Part shown: piece by piece, positions 10,986 through 22,900 of the stretch | Layout: every line of letters begins with the position of its first letter | Numbering within the stretch: position 1 is the first letter of the stretch | NCBI GenBank assembly: GCA_029817715.1 | Contig: JARUPY010000539.1 | Coordinates: forward strand, 6,361,501 to 6,425,500 | Direction: 5' to 3' | DNA length: 64,000 nucleotides | Source: Melastoma dodecandrum | Taxonomy: Eukaryota; Streptophyta; Magnoliopsida; Myrtales; Melastomataceae | Translations under genes and position numbers: made by a program | The notes under the pieces: generated by a model | Told to the model about the DNA's origin: nothing | The model's input: the letters and a program-made list of their open reading frames with translations, nothing else | Databases searched by the model: none

Positions 10986-13490
10986 TCACGATATGAATGC
11001 CTTCACCAAATCTGAGTAGTTGCAGACATATCCTGATCTCGGACACGTTATCTTACCGTCGTTCTTTTTGGCCATTTCATCAAGAGCCTGCCAGGACCAG
11101 GAGTACGACATTTGACATTTTGAAAGATAGAATGCTACTGACCCACTTGTCAAAAGCTGTTGATGGAAATAATTTTTCGCACCTTGGTACTGTAAGCATA
11201 GCCATTCGGCAGGACCAGTGGAGGATTCTCCGTGTCCATGAGCTCTTTCGTTATGTAACAGACAATCTTGGAATGAAGCTGATTAGAGTATGGCAAGGGT
11301 TTCGCCAGCTTCCAGAAGCTTTCGTGTGATAGAGGGTCTTCTTTGGAGCAACTCTCTTCGTTACAGAATCTGATTTGATTAAGGAATCAAGAACAACTAA
11401 AGAAAGCATACAAGGCCAGAAGTTGAATGATTATCGGCCTGATGGAAGAAAATGATCTAGAAGTGGCAGGATATAGTAAACAGAACCAATGCAATGTGTA
11501 AAATTTGTCAATCAGACAACTAACGAGCACTGTATTGGAAGTGAAAGGATTGCAGAAAGCCTTCGTCAACACAAGAAAACCACGCATGTCTTGTAGGAAA
11601 AAGGATACGGAGTCTTTAGAGCAGATAATCCGGCTTGAAGAAATATACTAAGCAGAGGCTCCAGCGTTATTCCATTTAATCTGCAGAATTCCCGTCGAAA
11701 CTGATCCACGAGAAAATCCCATTGTTTTGGCTCAAATAGGGCCTGCGAAGCATCCATATTCTCTGTGAATCAGAATTTCCACAGGAAATATGTTTCCAAT
11801 ATAAATTGCACTCACAACTATACCGATTATCCTCTAAAACCGAGTTCTAACTTCGAAGAGGCATGAAATCAGTTGACCTTCCTTGCAATGTGAATAGAAG
11901 AGCAGATATTGTACCCTTGTATACCAGAAATCTTAAAAGACCATCTAAATAGCAACAACTTCAATTAACTGTGTACCCGAACACTATCTTGGTGTAAACT
12001 AGACGCTATTCGACTAATCTATAAACTCCATTTTCTACTAAAAAGAAAAGATTAGCCATCAGAAGCATAGACAAAAGATGGCATCAGAAAATTATCAAAA
12101 AAACAAAAGGAAAAAGTGAAAAGAAAGAAATACAGCATCACAAATTAGAAAGAAAAAAAAATGCATCGACAGTCACCTTATATGTTGCAAACTCAGTGTT
12201 ACCCTTAAATGCCAATGTTGCAAGTACTCGCTGCAATTCTTTCATATGAGTTACACCCCATGCTGCAAGATGTTTCCGCGCATAGGCAATAGCTTGCATA
12301 TTATTATTCTCAGCCCTCACCAATTCAACAAATTCTTGAAGTCTCAACTGGAACTCAAGCATGCTCTAAAAAGGATTGAGTTTATAACGTCAGAATGTCT
12401 AACTAAACCGGCAAAACTAGCAGGCACAAGGGCTCCTCAATCCCTTCAGAGACAAATAACTAAAAGAAACCACATACCTTAGATTTCTTTAGTCTCGACT
12501 TGTTTTCGGCGCACCATGCTAGAGCAGGGCCTACCTCTTTCTTCTGGAGAGCGTCAAAAACCTTTCTCGCTTCCAGGAACACCTCAATATCAACAAGATC
12601 CTAAAAAGAGAGGACATCATAGTGCGAGGACTTCTTTATTTTTGAGGAATCACAGTTCTATTAACCTTATCAGAAAAATAGGTGTAAGTCTTTGTACCTG
12701 TATGTTACTGGCCACCGCGAGATTCACTGCACTGTCGCAGTATGACATCCGTAACATGTAATCCACAAGAATCCTATTAAGGCGTACATTACTCCACTCA
12801 GATAAATTCTCGGGATCAGCTGATTCTAAGTGATCCAGCCGCGTCCGGCATCTCTGTGCTTGCAACTTCTCCATCAAACTTCCTTCTTCCAACTACTCAA
12901 GATAACATACAGCTAGTCATGTATCCAACAGCCAGGATAAACTATTATCAACACCCACACCCAGATGACAGATCCACTTCTTCCATCCATTATTCAATGT
13001 GTTCTTCCTAAAAATTAAGCCAGGAAAGCATCGCATCAAGGTCGACGCACTCTACACAGACAATGGAGCAACAAAATCCAGCATCGTCCAAGACAGCGTT
13101 GGGAATACACAACCACCCCCGGAGTGGCTACCCGAGGTCACATCACCAATGTACAAGAACGTGAAAATTTCATCAGACCTTTCTCTTAAGCCCTTGCAAC
13201 CTCGAAACGACCGAGGTGAGCCTCTCGACGGCCTCTTCACCGGACACTCCAACAGCACCCATCTCTTGGACGGCGGAGATAACCGCGGAGAGTTCCTTCC
13301 CCATGATGTGGTGGTTGAAACGGATCTTCTTCTTGTAGTGATCGAAGGGGACGCGGACTAACTGGTGCTCGAGCTTCAGCGACTCGGCTAGCTGGGATAA
13401 CTTCGAGGGGCAGGGAGCTGCGCCGGGGTTGATCGTCCAGGAGGGGACGGAAAGGGGAGGTGGAGGGGAGCCGTTGGGATCGATTTCCAT
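10986..13490 (-). CDS. MAEA: MAEA/GID9-like CTLH-complex subunit (RING-like E3 component)
   Basis: Seven minus-strand exons: 13490-13179, 12892-12698, 12600-12478, 12365-12177, 11742-11609, 11369-11183 and 11087-10986. All junctions are GT-AG, and phases sum to 413 residues, close to the plant homologue. The start is the first Met of exon 1 (MEIDPNGSPPPP). LESLKLEHQLVRVPF-like sequence begins the coiled N-terminus; the LisH motif is in exon 2 (RILVDYMLRMSYCDSA), CTLH and CRA follow, and a degenerate RING ends the protein (GKITCPRSGYVCNYSDL). The family forms, with RMD5/GID2-type and RanBPM-type partners, the GID/CTLH ubiquitin ligase in cytosol and nucleus; in yeast this degrades gluconeogenic enzymes. 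Plant substrates are poorly known. No stop or frameshift was seen. A long run of introns separates exons 4 to 6. Confidence 0.93.
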
Positions 13491-13689
13491 AACTTAGGGG
13501 TTTCTGGAATGAACCTCTGGGATCGGAGAGACTCAAAGAACAAGAACAGGATTGATGGACCAAGAATCACAAACAATGCTTGAATGTATATGATTGTAGG
13601 ATAGAAAAACTCAACGTTCAATCTGTTCTAAGCTTTTTATACAATCCGTTGGCTACTAACAAACTTTGTAACGATATTTAACTGATTGT

Positions 13690-13735
13690 ATAATATATTC
13701 TTTTTTCTTCTTCTTCTTCTTCTTCTCCTCTGCAT
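13690..13735. repeat. TTC microsatellite
   Basis: A pyrimidine-rich run made mainly of TTC repeats lies about 200 bases upstream of the MAEA-like start codon. It is a simple repeat with no further support for a role. Confidence 0.8.
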
Positions 13736-13789
13736 TCTCCAGCTTCTTCTGTCTTTTTATGAAACCCCGCTTTAATCCTCTTTGAACTT

Positions 13790-14160
13790 CTTCCAGTTTC
13801 ATCTTCATACTTATGACAATCTATTTCTCTTAAAATGAAGCTTTGTCCTCAAGCCTCCACTCAATCAACCAAAGTATCTCAGCTACACTTATTAAATCAA
13901 TCTCCACACTCCTCCTCCAACCTCCACACCACTCCTCTGGTTCACAGATGTACCGTCATCCCTCTCCCCTTAAAAAATGAAGCTTGTCCTCGAGGTTTAC
14001 TGAAATCAAAATCGCTGGACCATATCTTCATACAGTTCCCAAGTTGCCTCAGCGACATCACCATTCGACCGCTTCACCAAAATATAAACCGCTCATGTAT
14101 TTCCTTTTTCTCACCAATTTTCTATCCAACACCTTAGTTGTTTCTAGTTTTCAGTTGTTG
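13790..14160 (-). mobile_element. Ty3/gypsy polyprotein C-terminal remnant
   Basis: Read on the minus strand, the sequence near 14080-14010 gives ILVKRSNGDVAEATWELYED and MVQRF, the end of a plant gypsy polyprotein around its chromodomain-like tail (the typical ATWE signature). It is followed, after a frame change, by VNLEDK-like coding near 13980. A second partly repeated LEDK-like stretch near 13835-13850 suggests a duplication. Only this C-terminal scrap is recognisable; no LTR or target duplication was found. Confidence 0.55.
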
Positions 14161-14729
14161 TTGTCCATCAACTTCTGGAAAAAGTGGAGGGAGGAGGTTC
14201 AACATGTTTCTTTAACGGAGATATGTGGAAACGCATGATGTATTTTATCACCCTCAAACGCATCTGTTTGAGGGTGATAACTAGATGACATCAAACAATC
14301 TACCTGCAGCAGTCTGAAAAGCAATAGTCGTGAGCATGCCATGAAGTCTGAAAATAGAATAAAGCAAGATTTGAGCAATTATCACAGTAGTAAAAGGGTC
14401 ACTAAGCAATAGAAAGTGTGGCTTCTGGTACTGGGTTTGCACTATTGACAAATGCTGCAATTCCTGATGTAATTTCCTAACATCTCTTTTCAATTGTTTC
14501 CAAATAAAACATATCAGTAATCCTCCTAAGAGTTGCATGCGTACCTAAATAACCATCATAGGAGTATCATGTAGTAATGTGATGATTTTTTGTCTTAAGT
14601 TCTCATTATTTATGATTGGTCATATAATCGTGGTTTGCTCCAAATACTCGAATAAATATCTGACAGCTAATCCTTTATTGTTTTCTGATTTTTTTTGGGG
14701 GGGAGAGACTATTTTCCTTACCTCCTTGT
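14161..14729. other. intergenic, no gene recognised
   Basis: AT-rich sequence between the gypsy scrap and the outer Mutator-like element. Near 14250-14285 a short inverted repeat (TATCACCCTCAAACGCA against TGTTTGAGGGTGATA) can form a hairpin. Nothing else was recognised. Confidence 0.4.
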
Positions 14730-14738
14730 TGGTGGGGA

Positions 14739-15558
14739 GGAAGCGGCTAACGGTACGTGCACGTAACGGTTACGTAGTTTACTAATTAATACTAAATTTT
14801 TTTAGTAAATTTTACTAAAAGTTGACCGTTACTAACGAAGTCAACGCAAAATTAGTAAAAAATGTAGTAAAATTTACTAAATTCCGGTCAACTTTTAGTA
14901 AAGTCAACGCAAACTTAGTAAAAAACGTAGTAAATTTTACTACTTTTTTACTGTTCATAGCAGTTCAAGTTTACTAATTTTGCGCTGACTTTACTAAAAC
15001 ATTTCCGTTAGTAACGTCAAAGCAGAAGTAGTAAAAAAAGTAGTAAAATTTACTCATTTTTTTACAAATTTTGCGTTGACTTTACTAAATTTTTTCGTAT
15101 TTTAGTAAAGTCAAACCAGTTTTAGTAAAAAAATGTAGTAAATTTTACTACTTTTTTTTACTAATTTTGAGTTTACTTTACTAATGGAAAACTTTTTAGT
15201 AAAGTCAGAGCAAAATTAAAAAAAGTAGTAAAATTTACTACTTTTTACTGTACGAATTAAGCCAATAATTAGTAATTGTTTACTAATTTTGGTGTCTTTT
15301 TTAGTAAAAAATTCTTCCATTTAGTAAATTTTACTAATTTTGAGTTGTTTTTACTAAAAAAAGTAGTAAACAGTTACTAAAAAATAAAGGCGTTTACTAA
15401 CAAATTTACTAATTAGAACAATGTTTCCGAACCTCACTCCGAACCTATTTATGTAGTGAAATTACCCGTCTACCCTGGTTACTAAACTTATTACTAATTT
15501 ACTAGACATATTACTAATTTTGTTTTCATTTAGTTCAACTGCGTAAATAATACTAACT
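14739..15558 (+). repeat. left terminal inverted repeat of the 22-kb element
   Basis: About 820 bases, matching 35919-36726 in reverse complement with scattered substitutions and small indels; for example, a 12-base duplication near 15430 is present only here. Internally it is built from repeated units around the near-palindrome AGTAAAATTTACT or AGTAAATTTTACT, at least seven times, spaced by GTCAACGCAAAATTAGTAAA-like stretches in alternating orientation. Confidence 0.88.
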
Positions 15559-15559
15559 G

Positions 15560-15900
15560 CTAATTTTGGGTTTCCTGGCTGCACGTCGTCCCCGAGTTCC
15601 TGCTGCAGGTCGGCTTCATCCCAGATCTTCGGCTGGCCGTCGTCTTCAATCCACACACATTCTGTAGGTCAGCCTCCGAGATCTTCGGCCGGAGGGCATC
15701 GTCCTAGGTCTTCGGCACTGTCCCTCCTCTTCGGCCGCAGGTGAAGTTTCATGCTCATCTTCTTTGGCTGCAGCTGGTCCGACAGGGGAGTGTTCTTCGG
15801 CTGCATGCAGAGTGACGGGTTGATATTCGTCTGCTGCAGGTGGTCGGACATGTTCATCTTGTTCAGATTGTGGTGGATTTCGGGTTTGCGTCGTCGTTGG
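15560..15900 (-). other. unidentified coding remnant inside the 22-kb element
   Basis: On the minus strand an Ala/Glu/Pro-rich frame (about 15900-15650) contains PPAADEYQPVTLHAAEEH. The DNA carries at least six copies of a CTTCGGC motif that encodes the repeated AEE/AED pattern. It is not recognised. It may be an acidic tail of an element protein or a second captured fragment. Confidence 0.35.
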
Positions 15901-16029
15901 CCTGAAGAAATGAAAAGTGTATTGAATGCGGAAAAGTCAAGATTTGATGAAGAACATGATGTTGATTCTGTAATTATTATTCATCATTCCTAATCTATTG
16001 ATAACCTTTCATCGTTAATGTGAATGTAG

Positions 16030-17488
16030 GTGAGCACTTCTTCAAACGGAAATGTTACAGGTTCGACTCTCAATCGTCTTCTGTGGTTTACCCCCCTTTG
16101 CCCTTTGTTCGTCTCGTGTTCATGTTTCTACGATTTTGACCTGGTGGGAGTTGTTTCGTTGCCGTGGAATGAATTGGGTTGCGGTTTGATGGGATTGGTT
16201 TGGATTAGTGCCCAGCAAGATAGGATTGAGTGTTGCACGTGGGCATAGTTTGCGCGGAAATCTGGCTTGGGGTAAATTGCCTGCCGGCCCTATCCCTTGA
16301 TCAGCCGTTGGCTGTAATTTGTTTGACGTAGGAGGTTCGGTAGCTGACGTGATCGTCCCGTTCTTCGGCTAGTTGTTATCGATAGTTCTGCTCTTCGGCT
16401 AATTGGATTCTTTTAGTAAATTGATGCTTCTAGCATTTGACATGTTAGACTGATATTATCAAGTTTTTCCGGGCATCTTAATCTTCCTGAACCTCTTTTG
16501 GATTCAATTGAATCAGCTTCATATTGTTCCAGTGATATTCCTTTTACCATTCGTATTAATCCTAGTTACTTACATTTTTAGCCAGGTCAATTGTAAGTTT
16601 GGGATGTTGAAGTTGATCAGATGGATTGATTGTCATTCACCTATCTTCTCAATGCTGCACTGGTGTATCTTTACTGTAAAATATCTTTTATTGAGGGTCA
16701 ACTCTCTTTAACCTTATCCCGAGTTCGAGTCACGATGTTGCTTCTACTTCGTGCTTATCATAGAAACGAAGCAGTATTCAAAGTTGGTGTTCAATGCTCC
16801 GGCGGTCCTCATTTTGTGTCCATGGGATATGCCTTGTTGAGTATCTTACTGTCATATGGATGGGCCCACTTTCTCGCGACAGCATCATGAAAATGAAATG
16901 ACTTTTGTTTTTCATTTTTAATATTTATAGCTTATCTTAAAGTTGTCTTCATGGAGGACTAGTCTCTCTCAGAACTCTCTTTGTTGACATTTTCTTCTTG
17001 TTAGTTTCTGGTGATTCTTAATGCTATTACAATGCCAAGTTCATGCTTACTCCCTGTGAACTACGCCAGTTACTAAAGCTTCTGTATTTTTTTTCAGTTG
17101 TGGCTCTTGTGGGTATGAGCTGAAACTGAGTTCCTTGAATCGGATAACTTCGATGATCGGCTCCAAATACAGCAAGTCGATTAAAAAAGGGAGGATATCC
17201 TTCTTCGACGTTGATGAGAGTAGGTTTACGCTTGTCGACGAACTGCAGTGCATACCACGCTTGTCTAAGAGTTCTTGGAGCTTCCTCCGCCGGAGGACCA
17301 AACTCCTCTGCCGGAAGTGCGGCAACAGGATCGGAGCGGCTTACTACGAAAGTGTTTCCCCTAATTCCGACGGATCGGATAAGTCATCCGATACAGACTA
17401 CTCACGTCAACGCGTGTATGATTCCAGAATTCGGGCCTTACAGCCGTCATCATCTACGGAAGCATCCAGGGAATCCCTTTATGTTTAG
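16030..17488 (+). pseudogene. captured fragment of an At4g08330-like host gene
   Basis: The exon at about 17098-17488 encodes CGSCGYELKLSSLNRITSMI and continues through KKGRISFFDVDESRFTLVDE to RRRTKLLCRKCGNRIG. Its two CxxC pairs and overall pattern match the small plant protein family typified by Arabidopsis At4g08330, of unknown function and annotated as chloroplastic. A polypyrimidine tract and CAG precede it. A likely first exon lies at 16030-16062 (STSSNGNVT), but its expected ATG reads GTG and the splice phase to exon 2 does not fit cleanly. With no start codon and a position between the inverted termini, it is best explained as a captured, decayed copy whose functional parent is elsewhere. 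The 17489-17936 stretch looks like its 3-prime UTR. Confidence 0.72.
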
Positions 17489-17936
17489 GAGGAGTGGGAA
17501 TCAGGGTCAATATCTAAGAGTGTTGTGTTCATGCTTGCCTTGAATCATGATGGGTGCAATCATCCATTTGTTATTGCAGGTTTACTTTGCCCTGGTTTCA
17601 GTGGGGGAGTATGCATGGCTTTGTACAGCAGTCAGAATTTCAAGCGGTTTCTGGATATCCCAGCAATGGTGAACTTTAAGATGAACCATTGCCTTTCACA
17701 TCTTGATACTTAGTCAAGCAATTTGGTATCCTGGAGTTGGAAGCACAATCCTTTGAGAGGTACACATCAGATCAGCCATCCTCTCCAAACAAGGAGTCAA
17801 TTTTATTATTGGATTCTCCTCCGGAGTCTTCTCTTGTGACCGTGTTTAATTTTCTTCCTTTCAAATGGTTCAAATAGGAGGACCAAATTCATTGGCTTGT
17901 CATTTTCGTGCGCCCTAATACTGTCCCTGCTAGTGG

Positions 17937-19668
17937 TGTTAGTGCGTGCACGTATGTGCCAAGACACTTTAATGTATTTGTGAATAAATAATTAATAAAG
18001 GCGAGTATTTGTCACTGATTATTTTACTTTTCTGCACGTAAAATTATTAATGATAAAGTCCCACAGATTATTGAGTATATTAATCTGAAATAGTCCGTGA
18101 TCGGACAGATGTTTAGAGGGGACATGGACATCTAGATCATCGCTAAGTATAGCCGAGGTCAAGATAGACCAAGGGATAGTGATCCATGTTATACTTAGGG
18201 GTACCCTAAGATTAGGGATACTGGACACGGCCCGATTAAGAGGATACGACATATTGAACATCATTGGTCAATCCTTTTTATGGACGAGTGTAACTGATCT
18301 TTTGACTTGAGACCTTCATTTATTCTATGCGTGGAGTTTGCGCACTTTGACGTCGTTAAAAGCAGTCTTTAACCGGATTGTGAGTAATACGATTGTTGGG
18401 TGTGTGACAAAGCGTAGAGAGAATAGTGTTGAGTCAATATAGGATTCATCGCTCTCTTGGATTAGAGAGTTGACATCTAGGCCACTTGATAGAGATATTA
18501 GTGACTCTAAAATCCATGGCCATGGGAGGAATGTTTTACATTCAAGAGAGTCTATTATATCTTGGTAATCAAGTAAAACAATTAATTCGGTGATGATGTA
18601 ATTTGCGCCGAATTAACTGGGATGTCGGTTAGATGAAGAGATTGAATTACACGGTAATCGGTTCATAGTGGTTTATGATTTATAATCATTATCCTAACAC
18701 GTTGGGTGACTAAAAACTGTTGCTAGACGGTTACCTTAGTTTTGTGTATGGATATACACTGCCTTCGTGTATAGGACCTAGAGGGTCGCACGCATCGCAC
18801 GTCGACACGAACATTGTATTATTGATTATTTTAGTGGATACTAAAATTAATCATTTTATTTTAGAATTAGAATTAATTGGATTGTTAATTTATTCTGAAA
18901 TATCGGAAGCAAATAAATAGACCAAGATCGAATATGAATTTATTCAGGTCGTATTATATTAAAGTAAAGGATATGAAATAAATATTAAGTATTTATTTAT
19001 ATATTATATCCAAGATGTTTTACTTAATAATAATTTTTTTAAAATTATATTAATGCATGTAGTTTACGTGGTTGAAATTATTTTGCATTAATTAGTTTAA
19101 TATTTATGGAATAAAGAAATCAATTTAAAAGTATTTTTTTTTAATGATTACATTCGTTACGATATTGGCATTAAGGATTAATTAGTATCTTAACGGATGA
19201 AGATTTAAGTTTTGATGCGTTAAAATTTTTTTTTAAGGCAAGAAATTGAGGGGATGGGTTTTGGTCAGATAAGACGGAGAGATTGAGAGGGAGAGCTTAT
19301 CATTTTTTTTCCCTCATAGGACAAAACCTCTGAAAGAGAATCAACCCAAAAATCTTAGTGGTTTTTGCTTCTGAAAAATCTTTCGACGATCCAAGATGCT
19401 AGCACCTACAGGATTGTCGTGGGGTTCGTGATCGTGTGCGCGTGGATACCGCTAGAGGAGTCACACGTGGGGCTCTTGCTTGTTCACGATCGTATTGTTT
19501 TTACAGGAATATCGAGGTACGTTTTCCGGGTAAGGATTTTATTATATTTACGTATAATATAATATACGTACCAAGATTCTTGTTATTTATCTAAATTTTG
19601 TATCAAGATCTGATTATTTGGGAATAAAATTATTATTTTATTGCTTCCGCTGTGCCTGAAATCTAACA
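17937..19668 (+). repeat. left LTR of copia element 1
   Basis: A 1,732-base LTR starting TGTTAGTGCGTGCACG and ending AATCTAACA. It is preceded by AGTGG (17932-17936), which recurs after the right LTR. It differs from the right LTR at roughly 30 sites by eye plus small indels, one of them a 6-base indel near 34563. Confidence 0.93.
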
Positions 19669-19684
19669 GTTGGCATCAGAGCCT
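19669..19684 (+). other. tRNA-iMet-type primer binding site of copia element 1
   Basis: GTTGGCATCAGAGCC directly follows the left LTR. It differs by one base from the usual TGGTATCAGAGC complement of initiator-Met tRNA. Confidence 0.75.
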
Positions 19685-19923
19685 GGTCTTGGTTGAATCG
19701 TATGTTATATTTGAATTTCACTAATTTTAACGAAATTATAATCTGTCTGAAGATTTTATGATTTCGTTTAAGATTCCATAAAAAATAGGCCACTTTATCA
19801 AAAATACCCCCAAGTTAAAAAATTTTTCCAATCTATCATAAAGTTTAGAAAATATCTCTCCATATCCTAAACTTTGACTCAGTTTCAAAAATATCCATTA
19901 GGGTCCTAAAGTAAGATTTTCTG

Positions 19924-22900
19924 AATGGCTGGAGAAGGAAAATCTTCGGGAAATCCTTCTGGGACTCCATCACGATTGGAGTTCGTTCCAAAGTCTAGAC
20001 TATCTCCTTTTGGAATTAGCAAGAGTATAAATGGCTAACCATTCAGGGGAGCAAATAAAGTCTAGAAAGCCGAAACCAAATGGCAAAGGAAGTAGGCTCT
20101 ATTGTAAACACAATGCTAGACGCTCTGGAAAAAGAAAGAGGTTTAAAAAGGCCTGAAGCCGAGGCGACTTCTGGACTGGAAAGTACTACGGGAAAACCAG
20201 TCGAAAGGTTGAATCTGGGAGGAAGAAATTCCAAACAGAATCAAGGCAAGAGTGTGGATGAGATGTATAAGGAGTCAGTGGCCCCTTACATTTTAGACTC
20301 ACAAAAGCGAAGTGCAAACTTGAACTCCCAAAGTGGGGAGTTGGCAAAAGACTTAAGGAAAGCCTTAGGTCTGGCAGAAGATACTCCAGTTCATTTAGAC
20401 AATAGAACGTTTTGACGAACTGGTAACTGCGAAGAGGGAAATATACAGGCCCGATTATTCTCATCGGACTAAACAAGAATTTGTCCCAAGGGATAATGTT
20501 TTAAAGCCAATTATTACCCCTGTTGTTTTTCTGGACATTAACTGTGAGAAGCACGTATCTAAAAAGATAGATGAGTAGTTATCACTTATTCGAATGACTG
20601 CGTCTGTAGGAGGAGTACCTCCTGGAGCAGTTTACGAATTATGCATGGCAGCCCTTATTAGTACAACGCAGAAATATTGAAAAACCTTAGTGGCGCACAC
20701 AGACATTAAGGAAAAGATAGATCAGGCGCTGACCGTTGATGGTGTATTAGCAATCATCGCCGTTGCATTAAAACGGGAGTTCTGTGGTTTTTCATTATCC
20801 ACTGAGACTGTGGAAAAAGAGCAGTCATTGACCGCTCTAGTTAAACTACAGATCTGTGATATGTGCTGGTTTGATAGCTACGTGTGTGAATTCCAGAAGT
20901 ATTACTACAATCTGGATGTAGTATCTCAACAGTTCATATTAGGAACCTTCTTTGCAAAACTTCCAGAACCTTGGCCGAAAGTTGCGCAAAAGGCCTGTGA
21001 ATTACTTCTGAGTGAGGAAAAGATTGTCTCTGGACTCGGAGGAAAGGTTCAGGCGGTTAAGTACGCAATGCATGAGGCATGTACTGAGCTCCAAGTAAAG
21101 GAAGCAGCTAAGAAGCTGCCATACTTAAATAAGAGATGTTGTTCTCAAATTGAGTATGTACCTGGAAGATATGGATGCGGCACTCGCAGTTCTTCGGGAG
21201 ACTCGGTGAGGATGAAAAACTTTCCCCGAAAGAGGAAGTTTGTTGGGTATAACAAAAAGAAAGTTTAGCGCAAGAAGGACTTCCAGCGCAAGCATAAAGG
21301 AGGTTCTGCTTACAAGCCCAGAAGGTTTGTAAGGAGACGGGATAACCTAAAAGACAAGGATAGGATCGATACCTTCAAGCGTAAGCATGGCAGAGAGCCT
21401 AAATGTCCAAAGGGAAAACCGTTGAGCAGCTGCAATTGCTGCTGGTTTTGTGGATCAAAAGACCACAAGGCGGATAGTTGTCCAAAGAAAAGCTAGAGGA
21501 GAGAAAGACTCCGTATGGTATTCTTAGACGACAGGAGACATGAGGAAGAAGTTCTTGCTTATGAACCAATCGATGAGCAAGAGATTTCCGACTTAGACTC
21601 GGAAGTAGAGTCGATTTACGAGGTAGTGTCAGACTATGATACAGACTCGGACGATGACTCTGATCTCTGGAAAATGCATATGTTCATGATGAGAGCAGAA
21701 CAAAACGGAGATGGTGATGAGATGGTTCCGTTAGAAGCATCGAATCAGGTACTGGAGGAATCCCACCAGTACGAAGATCCATCCCAGTCAGTCCTGGAAT
21801 GGAGGTTGCCCAATGTCAACGTGAGAGAAGTCTATAACGTATCGAGATTAAATTTTAGATCGATAATAGACATCTCACAAACAGAGGCAACAGCTCAAGT
21901 GACAAGCACAGAACTTGAGACGTTGGATATCCCATTACTCAACGTACAACGCATTAGGGAAACTATGCAACGTACGAGAGGTGTGTATAACTATATACAC
22001 ATTGGGTTAATCTAGATAGGATTAATTCCGCTATTTCATCTTCCAGCGGATAGTCCTATGGTAGCAGCTGTGATCGATAAACGATGGCGAGAGTTTAGAG
22101 ATCAGCTGATATCAGGTATACATGCCAACCTTGCACACGGCCCTGTATGGTTCCAGGTTCATCCAAATTTCATGATGGCCCTGAACGATCACTGTTTGGA
22201 AAATTCGTTAACCTTAAGGATCAAATCAATGAATATGGATAGAATGAATTCCCATGCCAAGTTTTTGACGTATCACACTAGGGTAATTTACCGATTGGTA
22301 AATACCACTAGTCCTGGTGTGAGGAACATCTCAAGACTTACTGAGTTGTTCGAAGAAGGTCATAATAACTACCAACAGTTTCATAGGGAGAGGCAAACCC
22401 TCTGGAGCTAACCTGACCAAGAAATTGGGTTATGACTGAACCTGGTAGTAGCTCTAGACCAATTAGTGCGGCTAATATCCGACAAAGAGGTAACGAGATT
22501 ACTTTAATGTTGGGTGAACCGTCTAGAGATAGTTTTAGAGCTGATAGGCATCTGCCTATGAGGATGCCACTCCTGAGAGAGCCAAGATCACATACGCTCT
22601 TTGATGTTTCCTTTAGAACTAGTGAAGTGGGAGAGGACATAATTGTGTCCCGACCAGCAGAAGCATCTGCTCCGCCACTAATAGAAGAAATGTCTCGAAG
22701 GTCTATTGATTCGAGAGCCCCGTCGCAACATACGAGTAGGATCGTAGTGTACAGACAGGTATCATTACCAGTCTATGAAGACCCTGTAGACCAAACGAGA
22801 GAGGAGTCTATACGGATGTTAAGAGTTACCAGTATGGAAAACTCTTTATCTAAGATTCTTGAAGTTTGTAAGGTTATTGAACAGATAGCTGAGCAAAGGT

